DNA of 64,000 nucleotides from Balneatrix alpica DSM 16621 (GTDB lineage Bacteria > Pseudomonadota > Gammaproteobacteria > Pseudomonadales > Balneatricaceae). The stretch spans positions 248,001 through 312,000 of the forward strand of contig NZ_KK211040.1 of assembly GCF_000619885.1 (NCBI RefSeq), given 5' to 3'. Numbering within the stretch: position 1 is the first letter of the stretch; every line of letters starts with the position of its first letter. Under the pieces are notes generated by a model. That model searched no databases. It was given only the letters and a program-made list of their open reading frames with translations, and was not told the origin of the DNA. Below are positions 17,543 to 24,162 of the stretch, piece by piece. The translations under genes were made by a program, and so were the position numbers.

Positions 17543-18049
17543 ATGAAAAACCTGGAAATTGCCCTTGAACGCTTAATGTTTGCCAGCCGCTGGCTCCTGG
17601 CCCCTATTTACCTGGGTCTGGTCGGCTCACTGCTGGTACTGTTGGCCAACTTCTCCCTTGAGTTCTGGCATCTGCTGGAAAAACTGTTCTCCGCTAAAAG
17701 CAGCGAGATCATCGTCGGCATTCTGTCGCTGGTGGATATGGCGCTGGTAGCTAACCTGCTGCTTATCATCATTTTTAGCGGTTATGAGAACTTCGTCTCG
17801 AAGATCCACTGCGCCGAGCATGAAGACCGGCCGGAGTGGATGGGCAAGGTGGACTTCTCGGATCTGAAGATCAAGCTGATTGGCTCGATTGTCGCTATTT
17901 CCGGGATTGAGCTATTAAAAGCCTTTGTCAGCGTGGCGGATTTGACCAACGAGCAGCTGGCCTGGAAGGTTGCCATTCACCTGGTGTTTGTATTGTCTGG
18001 GGTGCTCTTCGCCTTAATGGATAAGCTCACCCACGGCAAAAAGCACTAA
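17543..18049 (+). CDS. YqhA/UPF0114-family membrane protein
   Basis: A 168-residue inner-membrane protein with about four hydrophobic helices. LMFASRWLLAPIYLGL, SLVDMALVANLLLIIIFSGYENFVS and the DFSDLKIKLIGSIVAIS block match the YqhA/UPF0114 family, whose function is unknown. An in-frame GTG at 17528 exists. The ATG at 17543 is preferred because AAAGGCG lies just upstream and family members start with the charged NLEIALERLM-type segment. It is a single gene, ending at a shared bidirectional terminator. Confidence 0.88.
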   Translation: MKNLEIALERLMFASRWLLAPIYLGLVGSLLVLLANFSLEFWHLLEKLFSAKSSEIIVGILSLVDMALVANLLLIIIFSGYENFVSKIHCAEHEDRPEWMGKVDFSDLKIKLIGSIVAISGIELLKAFVSVADLTNEQLAWKVAIHLVFVLSGVLFALMDKLTHGKKH

Positions 18050-18072
18050 CAGTTCCTGGTCATACTGATGTC

Positions 18073-18098
18073 AAAAAGAGGGGGCTCATGCCCCCTTT
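18073..18098. terminator. Bidirectional intrinsic terminator between yqhA-like gene and cobA
   Basis: A 9-bp stem (AGAGGGGGC/GCCCCCTTT, one G-U pair) with a TCAT loop lies between two convergent genes. Read from cobA it is followed by TCTTTTTGA, a good U-tract. Read from the yqhA-like gene only TTTGT follows. Confidence 0.65.
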
Positions 18099-18130
18099 GT
18101 CATCCCAGCAGGTGCTAATCAGCGGCACTC

Positions 18131-19048
18131 TTACTGAGTCAAGGCCAGCGCCTGCCCCTGTACAGGCAATAAAGACTGACGCAGACGCACCACCTCCCCG
18201 ACAATCAACAGTGCCGGTGACTGACAGCCCTCACGGGCAATGGTCTGCACCAGCTCACCCAGGCAGGTTTCCACCACCCGCTGATCCGGCTGGGTGCCCC
18301 GTTCGACAATAGCCACCGGCAACGTGTCCGGCTGTCCTTCCTGGCGCAGCTTCGCCACGATTTTACCGGCATTGGCCAATCCCATGTAAAACACCAGCGT
18401 CTGCCCTGGCTGACTCCAGTGGCTATCATCCACTCCTTCCTGTCCCGCTTGCAGGTGGCCGGTAATGAGTCGGCATGACTGTGCCACCCCCCGGAACGTA
18501 AGTGGAATACCGCCACTGGCGGCACAACCTGCCGCCGCCGTAATCCCCGGAACCACGGTGCAACTGACGCCTGCCGCCGCCAGGCTGAGGGCTTCTTCCC
18601 CACCCCGGCCAAAGATGTAGGGGTCGCCCCCCTTTAAGCGCAACACCCGCTTGCCTTGCTGAGCCAGACGAATCAGCTCAGCCTCAATACGATCCTGCGG
18701 CAGGCTGTGGTTACCCGCCGCCTTGCCGACGTAGTAGCGCTCCTTGCCCAGTGGAATCTGCCCTAGGATGGCATCGCTCACCAGGCGGTCATACACCACC
18801 ACGTCCGCCAGCTGGATTGCCTGCCAGGCACGCAGGGTTAGCAAACCAAGGTCACCGGGACCGGCTCCCACCAACCAGACACTGCCGGGGCGAAAATCCG
18901 CCAGTGCCAGCCCATCCAACCCTTGGCCTTGATCCAACTCTTTGCCTTGATAGTGCAGCGGCCCCTGGTGGTCTAAGCGCTGCCGCAACCAGGTGAAGCA
19001 GCGGGACTTTAATTCCTGCCAGGGCGAGATCAGAGTACGCGTAAACAT
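18131..19048 (-). CDS. cobA: Uroporphyrinogen-III C-methyltransferase (siroheme synthesis)
   Basis: The enzyme transfers two methyl groups from S-adenosylmethionine to uroporphyrinogen III, giving precorrin-2, the precursor of siroheme for nitrite and sulfite reductases. The 305-residue protein has the family motifs VGAGPGDLGLLTLRA (about residue 60), VVYDRLVS, RLKGGDPYIFGRGGEE, VVPGITAAAGCAA and the C-terminal LLIVGEVVRL. About 55 residues precede the catalytic domain, as in copies linked to nitrate assimilation. There is no CysG oxidase/ferrochelatase domain. Its start overlaps the nasA stop by one base, which ties siroheme supply to nitrate assimilation. Confidence 0.93.
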   Translation of the reverse strand: MFTRTLISPWQELKSRCFTWLRQRLDHQGPLHYQGKELDQGQGLDGLALADFRPGSVWLVGAGPGDLGLLTLRAWQAIQLADVVVYDRLVSDAILGQIPLGKERYYVGKAAGNHSLPQDRIEAELIRLAQQGKRVLRLKGGDPYIFGRGGEEALSLAAAGVSCTVVPGITAAAGCAASGGIPLTFRGVAQSCRLITGHLQAGQEGVDDSHWSQPGQTLVFYMGLANAGKIVAKLRQEGQPDTLPVAIVERGTQPDQRVVETCLGELVQTIAREGCQSPALLIVGEVVRLRQSLLPVQGQALALTQ

Positions 19049-21702
19049 CAGGCTGCCTCCTCTGCCCGGGCACTGCCACAGGCTGCTACCAATTTACGTA
19101 ATTCCGGGATACAGGAGCCGCAGTTAGTCCCGCACTTCAATTGCTGGCCCAGGGTGGCTACCGAATCAGCCTGCCCCTGCGCTAATGCTGCCTCGATCTG
19201 CTTTTGCCCCACCTGGTAGCAGCTGCACACCAGTGGCCCCTTGTCCTCCTGGGTCACGGACAGACCGGCCAGAATACGCAGCCGTTCACTGGCCTGCAGC
19301 GGCTGCCCCAGCTGCTGTTGTAACCACTCCAGCTGATAAGCAGGCTCCTGTTGGCCTAGGATCAGTAATGCTGTGAGCCTGCCATCGACAAACCAGGCCA
19401 GACGCAAGCCCGTAGGCCCTTGAATGCGCTGGGTCGGCTGGCCATAACGCTGCTCTAACAACGCCGGTAATTCCAGCCAATCCCCTTGTCCCGCCAAACG
19501 ATAACGCCAGCCCGCTGTTAAAGGCACGCGTGACCAATAGGCCAGTGCAGGCCAATGCAATTCCTCACGGCTTAAACACAACCCATGCCAATCCGCCTGC
19601 CAGGGACTAATTCGCACCGGAGTCGCTTTAAAAGCAGGTTGGCCGGAGAGAGGGTCAAGGCGGGCAGCCACCAGCGAATCAACCCGTGCCTGGGCGGCAA
19701 AAGCATCACTCCAGTGCATGGGGACAAATACCTGTCCTGGGCGCTGACCGCTATCCAAACGTACCCGTACACAGAGCTCAGCCTGACTGCTACTGACTTT
19801 GGCCAACTGTCCCTCTTGCAGGTGTAAATGCTCGGCATCCTCCGGATGCAGGGCGACAAAGGGCTCATCCAAATGCTGCAACAAACGCGGCACCCTTCCG
19901 GTGCGGGTCATGGTATGCCACTGATCACGGATACGGCCGGTGTTCATCCAATGCGGGTAGACCGGGCTGTGCTGCAACTGCTGCGGCCCTGGCTGTACCG
20001 GCGTCAACTGGGCACGGCCATTGGCATGCAAGAAACGTCCATCCTCAAATAAACGGGCTCTGCCCTGGGGGTAAGCTGCATTGATCGGCCACTGCAGTGG
20101 CCGAAAAGACTCGTACTGCTCTTCCGTCATCTCAGCCAAAGCAGAAATATCAAAGGCCCGCGTGCCCTGGTTATCCAGCCCCGACAGGGCAGCATGCTCA
20201 CGGAAGATGTGTAACGGATGCTGATAGGCAAAGGCCTGTGACCAGCCCATTCGCTGCGCCACCTGGGTGAGCATCCACCAATCAGCCTTTGCCTCCCCTG
20301 GCGCTGGCAGCAAGGGACGCTGCCGCGACAAACGCCGCTCCGAGTTCGTAACCATGCCGGACTTTTCCCCCCAGGTCTGGGCGGGTAACAGTACCGTTGC
20401 CAGACGTGCGGTATCGGAGTCCGCCACCGCTTCGGAGACAATCACCAGCGGGCACTTCTGCAAGGCCAAGCGCACCAAATTAGCCTCCGGCAGGCTTACC
20501 GCCGGGTTGGTGCCCATAATCCAAATCGCCTCAATCTGCCCACTGGCTACGGCGCGAAACATATCCACCGCTTTCAACCCCGGCCGGGTCGCCATATTCG
20601 GCGCCTGCCAGAAACGCGCAACCCGCGCGATGTCCTCCTCATGGTAAAAGTCCATGTGCGCTGCCAGCTGGTTGGCCAGGCCACCCACCTCGCGTCCCCC
20701 CATCGCATTGGGCTGACCCGTTAACGAGAACGGACTGGCACCGGGCTTACCGATACGCCCCGTTAACAGGTGTACGTTAAGGATCGCACTGACCTTATCG
20801 GTGCCACGCTCAGATTGATTGGTGCCCTGGGAGAACAGGGTCAGGGTACGGGGATGTGCCGCAAAGAGCTGGTAAAACGCCAGCAAGTCAGCTTCTGATA
20901 AATCCGTGGCGCGACTGACCTGCGCCAGGCTGTAATCCTGTTGATGTAAGGAGGCCAACAGCTCGCCATAGCCCTGCAGGTGCTGGTCAATGAATGACTG
21001 ATCGATAGCCTGATTGGCCACTAAATACGCCAACAAGCCATTAAACAACCAAATGTCAGCGTCGGGGCGCAGGGGTAAATGCAAGTCTGCCAGATCACAG
21101 GTGGCGGTCTGGCGCGGATCGACCACCACCACTTTAATGCCACGCTCGGCTTTGGCCGCCACCAAGCGCTGATACAGAATCGGGTGCGCCCAGGCCATGT
21201 TCGAGCCGACAATCACCGCTAGCTCACAGGCCTCAATGTCTTCATAGCAGCCAGGCACCGCATCGGCTCCCAAGGCACGCTTATAGCCTGCTACGGTAGA
21301 GGACATGCACAGACGGGAGTTGGTATCCACATTGGCGGAGCCAATAAAGCCTTTCATCAGCTTATTGGCCACATAATAGTCTTCGCTCAGTAGCTGACCG
21401 GATAGATAGAGTGCCAGGGCATCGGGCCCTTTACGCTGGCGAATCTCACTAAAACGACTGGCAATCAGCGCCAAGGCATCATCCCAGCTGGCTCGTTGCC
21501 CTCTAATCATGGGATGCAGCAAACGTCCCTGTAACCCCACGCTCTCGTGCAGGGAGGAACCTTTGACACAAAGTCGTCCCCAGTTAGCCGGATGCTCAGC
21601 ATCGCCCTGAACCGGAGCCAGTTGCTCCGCCTCTACCCGTGCCTTCACACCACAACCCACCCCACAATAGGGACAGGTGGTACAGATAGCTGCTTCACTC
21701 AT
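19048..21702 (-). CDS. nasA: Assimilatory nitrate reductase, large subunit
   Basis: A cytoplasmic molybdopterin enzyme reducing nitrate to nitrite for nitrogen assimilation. The 884-residue chain starts with a [4Fe-4S] motif (Cys10, Cys13, Cys17, Cys45), followed by molybdopterin oxidoreductase and dinucleotide-binding domains (LFSQGTNQSERGTDK; AIWIMGTNPAVSLPEANL). A C-terminal BFD-like [2Fe-2S] domain (CSCYQVGQ..CGTNCGSC, about residues 825-875) is typical of NasA/NarB from Pseudomonas-like bacteria. No separate NasB reductase or nitrite reductase lies beside it here. It is co-transcribed with cobA and preceded by a leader with a terminator (21721-21757). Confidence 0.95.
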   Translation of the reverse strand: MSEAAICTTCPYCGVGCGVKARVEAEQLAPVQGDAEHPANWGRLCVKGSSLHESVGLQGRLLHPMIRGQRASWDDALALIASRFSEIRQRKGPDALALYLSGQLLSEDYYVANKLMKGFIGSANVDTNSRLCMSSTVAGYKRALGADAVPGCYEDIEACELAVIVGSNMAWAHPILYQRLVAAKAERGIKVVVVDPRQTATCDLADLHLPLRPDADIWLFNGLLAYLVANQAIDQSFIDQHLQGYGELLASLHQQDYSLAQVSRATDLSEADLLAFYQLFAAHPRTLTLFSQGTNQSERGTDKVSAILNVHLLTGRIGKPGASPFSLTGQPNAMGGREVGGLANQLAAHMDFYHEEDIARVARFWQAPNMATRPGLKAVDMFRAVASGQIEAIWIMGTNPAVSLPEANLVRLALQKCPLVIVSEAVADSDTARLATVLLPAQTWGEKSGMVTNSERRLSRQRPLLPAPGEAKADWWMLTQVAQRMGWSQAFAYQHPLHIFREHAALSGLDNQGTRAFDISALAEMTEEQYESFRPLQWPINAAYPQGRARLFEDGRFLHANGRAQLTPVQPGPQQLQHSPVYPHWMNTGRIRDQWHTMTRTGRVPRLLQHLDEPFVALHPEDAEHLHLQEGQLAKVSSSQAELCVRVRLDSGQRPGQVFVPMHWSDAFAAQARVDSLVAARLDPLSGQPAFKATPVRISPWQADWHGLCLSREELHWPALAYWSRVPLTAGWRYRLAGQGDWLELPALLEQRYGQPTQRIQGPTGLRLAWFVDGRLTALLILGQQEPAYQLEWLQQQLGQPLQASERLRILAGLSVTQEDKGPLVCSCYQVGQKQIEAALAQGQADSVATLGQQLKCGTNCGSCIPELRKLVAACGSARAEEAA

Positions 21703-21720
21703 TTGCTCATCACCTAGCTA

Positions 21721-21757
21721 AAAAAAAGGCGCCTTCCACCAGCCGGGGAAAGACGCC
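21721..21757 (-). terminator. Leader attenuator: intrinsic terminator just before nasA
   Basis: On the minus strand a 10-bp stem (GGCGTCTTTC/GGAAGGCGCC, with two G-U pairs) and a 10-base loop are followed by seven T. The T-run ends 18 bases before the nasA ATG. No gene lies between it and the candidate promoter, so it can only serve as a leader attenuator, not as the end of an upstream gene. Confidence 0.75.
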
Positions 21758-21785
21758 ATTGTCAACATGCCCTTTTTCTGGGAGA

Positions 21786-21840
21786 GGCTAACAGCACTGT
21801 TAACCGCTCTGCACTCAGGCCATTACCGGCCTGGGTAACA
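21786..21840 (-). promoter_or_regulatory. Candidate ANTAR-type antiterminator RNA in the nasA leader
   Basis: Two adjacent hairpins precede the terminator. The second (21786-21805) is GGTTAAC / loop AGTGCT / GTTAGCC: 7 bp closing a hexaloop with A at position 1 and G at position 4, the signature recognised by ANTAR proteins such as NasR and NasT. The first (21821-21840) can fold as TGTTACC / CAGGCC / GGTAATG, a hexaloop with G at position 4 but C at position 1. It competes with a stronger 6-bp fold at 21816-21833 with loop GGTAAT. The first loop therefore fits only partly. Confidence 0.5.
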
Positions 21841-21847
21841 AACCTTA

Positions 21848-21863
21848 TTCAAAGCCTGTGCCA
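21848..21863 (-). promoter_or_regulatory. Candidate sigma-54 promoter of nasA-cobA
   Basis: TGGCACAGGCTTTGAA matches the TGGCACG-N4-TTGCA pattern with the -24 GG intact and the 12-base GG-to-GC spacing kept. The -12 element reads GA instead of GC, a real weakness. Predicted transcription start is near 21837, exactly at the foot of the first leader hairpin. nas operons of Klebsiella and Azotobacter are known to use sigma-54 promoters. Confidence 0.45.
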
Positions 21864-22108
21864 ACTTTTATCTGACCTCCCCTAAGCCCTGAGCAGTGGG
21901 CTCCCATGCCCGTGTTTGCCTACCAGGCTAAGGGTTTGCCACTACCAAAGCCCCTATCACGCACTGGTTCGATTATGGAAATGCGCTAATCCCATGCGTA
22001 TCAAGTCAGAAACGCACCAAAACAAGGCAGTGGTTACAAATGTGAGTCTATGTAATTGCCCTCCGCACTTTCCTGGGCCAAACTGGGGAGCAGATTTGAG
22101 GAGCCCCT
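21864..22108. other. Intergenic region between nasA leader and divergent LysR gene
   Basis: Together with the leader this makes a 406-base gap. The 245 bases here hold no gene. A TGGTGC half-site resembling an NtrC box lies at 22014-22019 on the minus strand, about 180 bases before the predicted nasA start, but a matching second half is not clear. GAGGAG at 22098-22103 is the ribosome site of the LysR gene. I see nothing else definable. Confidence 0.4.
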
Positions 22109-23038
22109 ATGGACCTGAATGAGCTACTGATTTTTATTAAAGTGGTTGAATTGCAAAGCTTTACCGCCGCAGGTCAAGTTCTGGGCTTACAGAAGTCCAC
22201 CATTAGCCGCAAGCTGGCCCAACTGGAAGAACGTTTGGGTGTGCGGTTACTGAATCGTACCACCCGCAAGCTCAGCCTGACCGATATCGGCCAGAGCCAC
22301 TACCAACGCTGTCGTGAAATTCTGAATGAGCTAGAAGAGGCCGAGCTGGCAGTGGCCCGCACTCAGGATGAACCCTCGGGTATTTTACGCATCTCCATGC
22401 CGACCGAGTTTGGTCAGGTGTTGATGGGACGTTTTATCGCCGAGTTTATGCAGCGTTATCCAAAGCTACAGGTGCAGGCAGAGCTCAGCACTCGCTTGGT
22501 CGACCTGGTGGGGGAAAGTTTTGACCTCGCTATCAGGGTAAACCGTCTGGAAGATTCTTCCCTTGTTTGCCGCAAGCTGCTGAGCATTCCACTTAAGCTC
22601 TATGCCAGCCGCGCCTATCTCGATCAATATGGCAGCCCAAGCCATCCTGACGATCTTCAGCAACATCGATTACTGTGTGTACACAAAGACACCCTTTTGC
22701 AACAGTCCTGGCAACTCTATAAAGAGAACAGCGAATACCAAGTGCATATAAAAGCGGCCTTAAGTGCAAACAGCCTAGCCTTTTGTAAGGAAGCTATGCT
22801 GGCGGGCCTTGGTATTACCCGTTTACCGGTTGCCTACATGCAGGACGTACCCGATCAGGTCGCAACCAGTATTCTGGATGACTGGCGTTTTGAAAGCGCT
22901 TCGATCTGGGCGGTATACCCCTCTCGGCGCTTTATGCCGGTGAAATTAAGAGTTTTTCTTGATGAGCTGGTTGCTCATCTGGATATGCTTCGCCAAAACA
23001 AGGACGGCACGCCCCATCAAATTGACTTGGTCTCATAA
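22109..23038 (+). CDS. LysR-family regulator, first gene of the luxPQ-like operon
   Basis: A 309-residue LysR protein. The N-terminal helix-turn-helix spans about residues 15-45 (QSFTAAGQVLGLQKSTISR), followed by the effector-binding domain. The RTTRKLSLTDIG segment places it in the broad AaeR/DhcR-like subgroup. The ATG has GAGGAG at good spacing. Its stop is 17 bases before the luxP-like gene and there is no terminator between, so the three genes should be co-transcribed. The gene is divergent from nasA. Whether it responds to autoinducer signalling, autoregulates, or controls nas is unknown; Vibrio luxPQ operons do not carry such a gene. Confidence 0.9.
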   Translation: MDLNELLIFIKVVELQSFTAAGQVLGLQKSTISRKLAQLEERLGVRLLNRTTRKLSLTDIGQSHYQRCREILNELEEAELAVARTQDEPSGILRISMPTEFGQVLMGRFIAEFMQRYPKLQVQAELSTRLVDLVGESFDLAIRVNRLEDSSLVCRKLLSIPLKLYASRAYLDQYGSPSHPDDLQQHRLLCVHKDTLLQQSWQLYKENSEYQVHIKAALSANSLAFCKEAMLAGLGITRLPVAYMQDVPDQVATSILDDWRFESASIWAVYPSRRFMPVKLRVFLDELVAHLDMLRQNKDGTPHQIDLVS

Positions 23039-23055
23039 CTGATAACAACAGGACA

Positions 23056-24159
23056 ATGAAGATGTTACGCCTGCTGACTTGTGCCTTATGCTGCTTGAGC
23101 TGGATTGGGCTGGCTACCGCCTCCCCCAGCGCTGAACACCTATCACCCGATGAGTATTATCAGGCTCATCCAGAGCAACAGGCATTAAGCCAAGCGTTAG
23201 CGGCTGAAGTACGTGCTAACCCTGTTCCCTTGGCCAAACAACCTGCGGAAGCCATCCGCATCAGTGTAATCTACCCAGGCTTACAGGCCTCTGACTACTG
23301 GCGGCGTAACCTTGCGGCCTTTGAACAACGCCTCCAGGCGCTACAACTCCCTTATGAACTGGAGGTGTTTAACTCCAGCCCCAGCGAAAGCGGCCATCAA
23401 GAGGCTGAGTTTTTTAGTCGCACCCTAGCCAAACGCCCTCACTACCTAATCACCACCCTGGATACGCCAAGTCAAAAACGCATGATCGAATTCGTTTTGG
23501 CACGGGGCTCAACCCAGGTGATTCTGCAGAACATCACCACACCACTGAAAGTCTGGCAAGAGCGTTCACCGCTGATCTATGTCGGCTTTGACCATGCCCA
23601 GGGCACACGTATGCTGGCGGATTACTTTAGCCAGCACTTCCAACAAAAGGCCCAGTATGGCCTGCTTTACTGGTCTCCCGGTTATGTCAGCGAAGCCTGC
23701 GGTGATAGTTTTATCCGCTACATGGCTGAGTTTCCCCAAGTTAAACTCACCCAGGCGTACTACACCGATGCTAATCGTCAAAGCAGCTATACCGCCGCAA
23801 AAAAACTACTGGCAGAGTCACCGGATCTTAGCTTTATTTATGCCTGCGCCACGGATGTCGCTCTAGGGGCACTGGATGCCTTACAGGAAGCGGGTCGCCT
23901 GGGGCAGGTACAGGTAAATGGCTGGGGTGGCGGAGCCGCTGAATTAGAGGCAATTAGCCAGGGCCGTCTGGACGTAACGGTCATGCGGATGAATGATGAT
24001 ACTGGGGTAGCTATGGCAGAGGCGATCCGCCGCGACATCAGTGGGCAACCCGTTCCCCGCATTTACTCCGGTGATTTTGAGTTGGTCACCCGCCAGACCT
24101 CAGCAGATAAGATTCAAGCGTTAAAGGAACATGCTTTCCGTTATTCAGGGATGAATTAA
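23056..24159 (+). CDS. luxP: LuxP-like periplasmic autoinducer-2 binding protein
   Basis: A 367-residue periplasmic binding protein with a signal peptide (about 1-22). From memory of Vibrio harveyi LuxP (365 residues) it aligns end to end: LQNITTPLKVW, YVGFDHAQGTRMLA, VNGWGGGAAELEAI, VTVMRMNDDTG, IYSGDFELVT, HAFRYSG. Known autoinducer-2 contacts are present as Gln77, Ser79, Trp82, Tyr210, Thr266, Asp267, Trp290 and Arg311. The borate-contacting Arg215 is replaced by Cys215 (codon at 23698-23700). It should bind a furanosyl ligand and signal through the LuxQ-like kinase encoded three bases downstream. Ligand identity is therefore open. Confidence 0.9.
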   Translation: MKMLRLLTCALCCLSWIGLATASPSAEHLSPDEYYQAHPEQQALSQALAAEVRANPVPLAKQPAEAIRISVIYPGLQASDYWRRNLAAFEQRLQALQLPYELEVFNSSPSESGHQEAEFFSRTLAKRPHYLITTLDTPSQKRMIEFVLARGSTQVILQNITTPLKVWQERSPLIYVGFDHAQGTRMLADYFSQHFQQKAQYGLLYWSPGYVSEACGDSFIRYMAEFPQVKLTQAYYTDANRQSSYTAAKKLLAESPDLSFIYACATDVALGALDALQEAGRLGQVQVNGWGGGAAELEAISQGRLDVTVMRMNDDTGVAMAEAIRRDISGQPVPRIYSGDFELVTRQTSADKIQALKEHAFRYSGMN

Positions 24160-24162
24160 TCA

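Noticed and set aside
22014-22019. NtrC binding site upstream of nasA
   Set aside because: Only one clear half-site (TGGTGC) is seen; the partner half is too degenerate to call.
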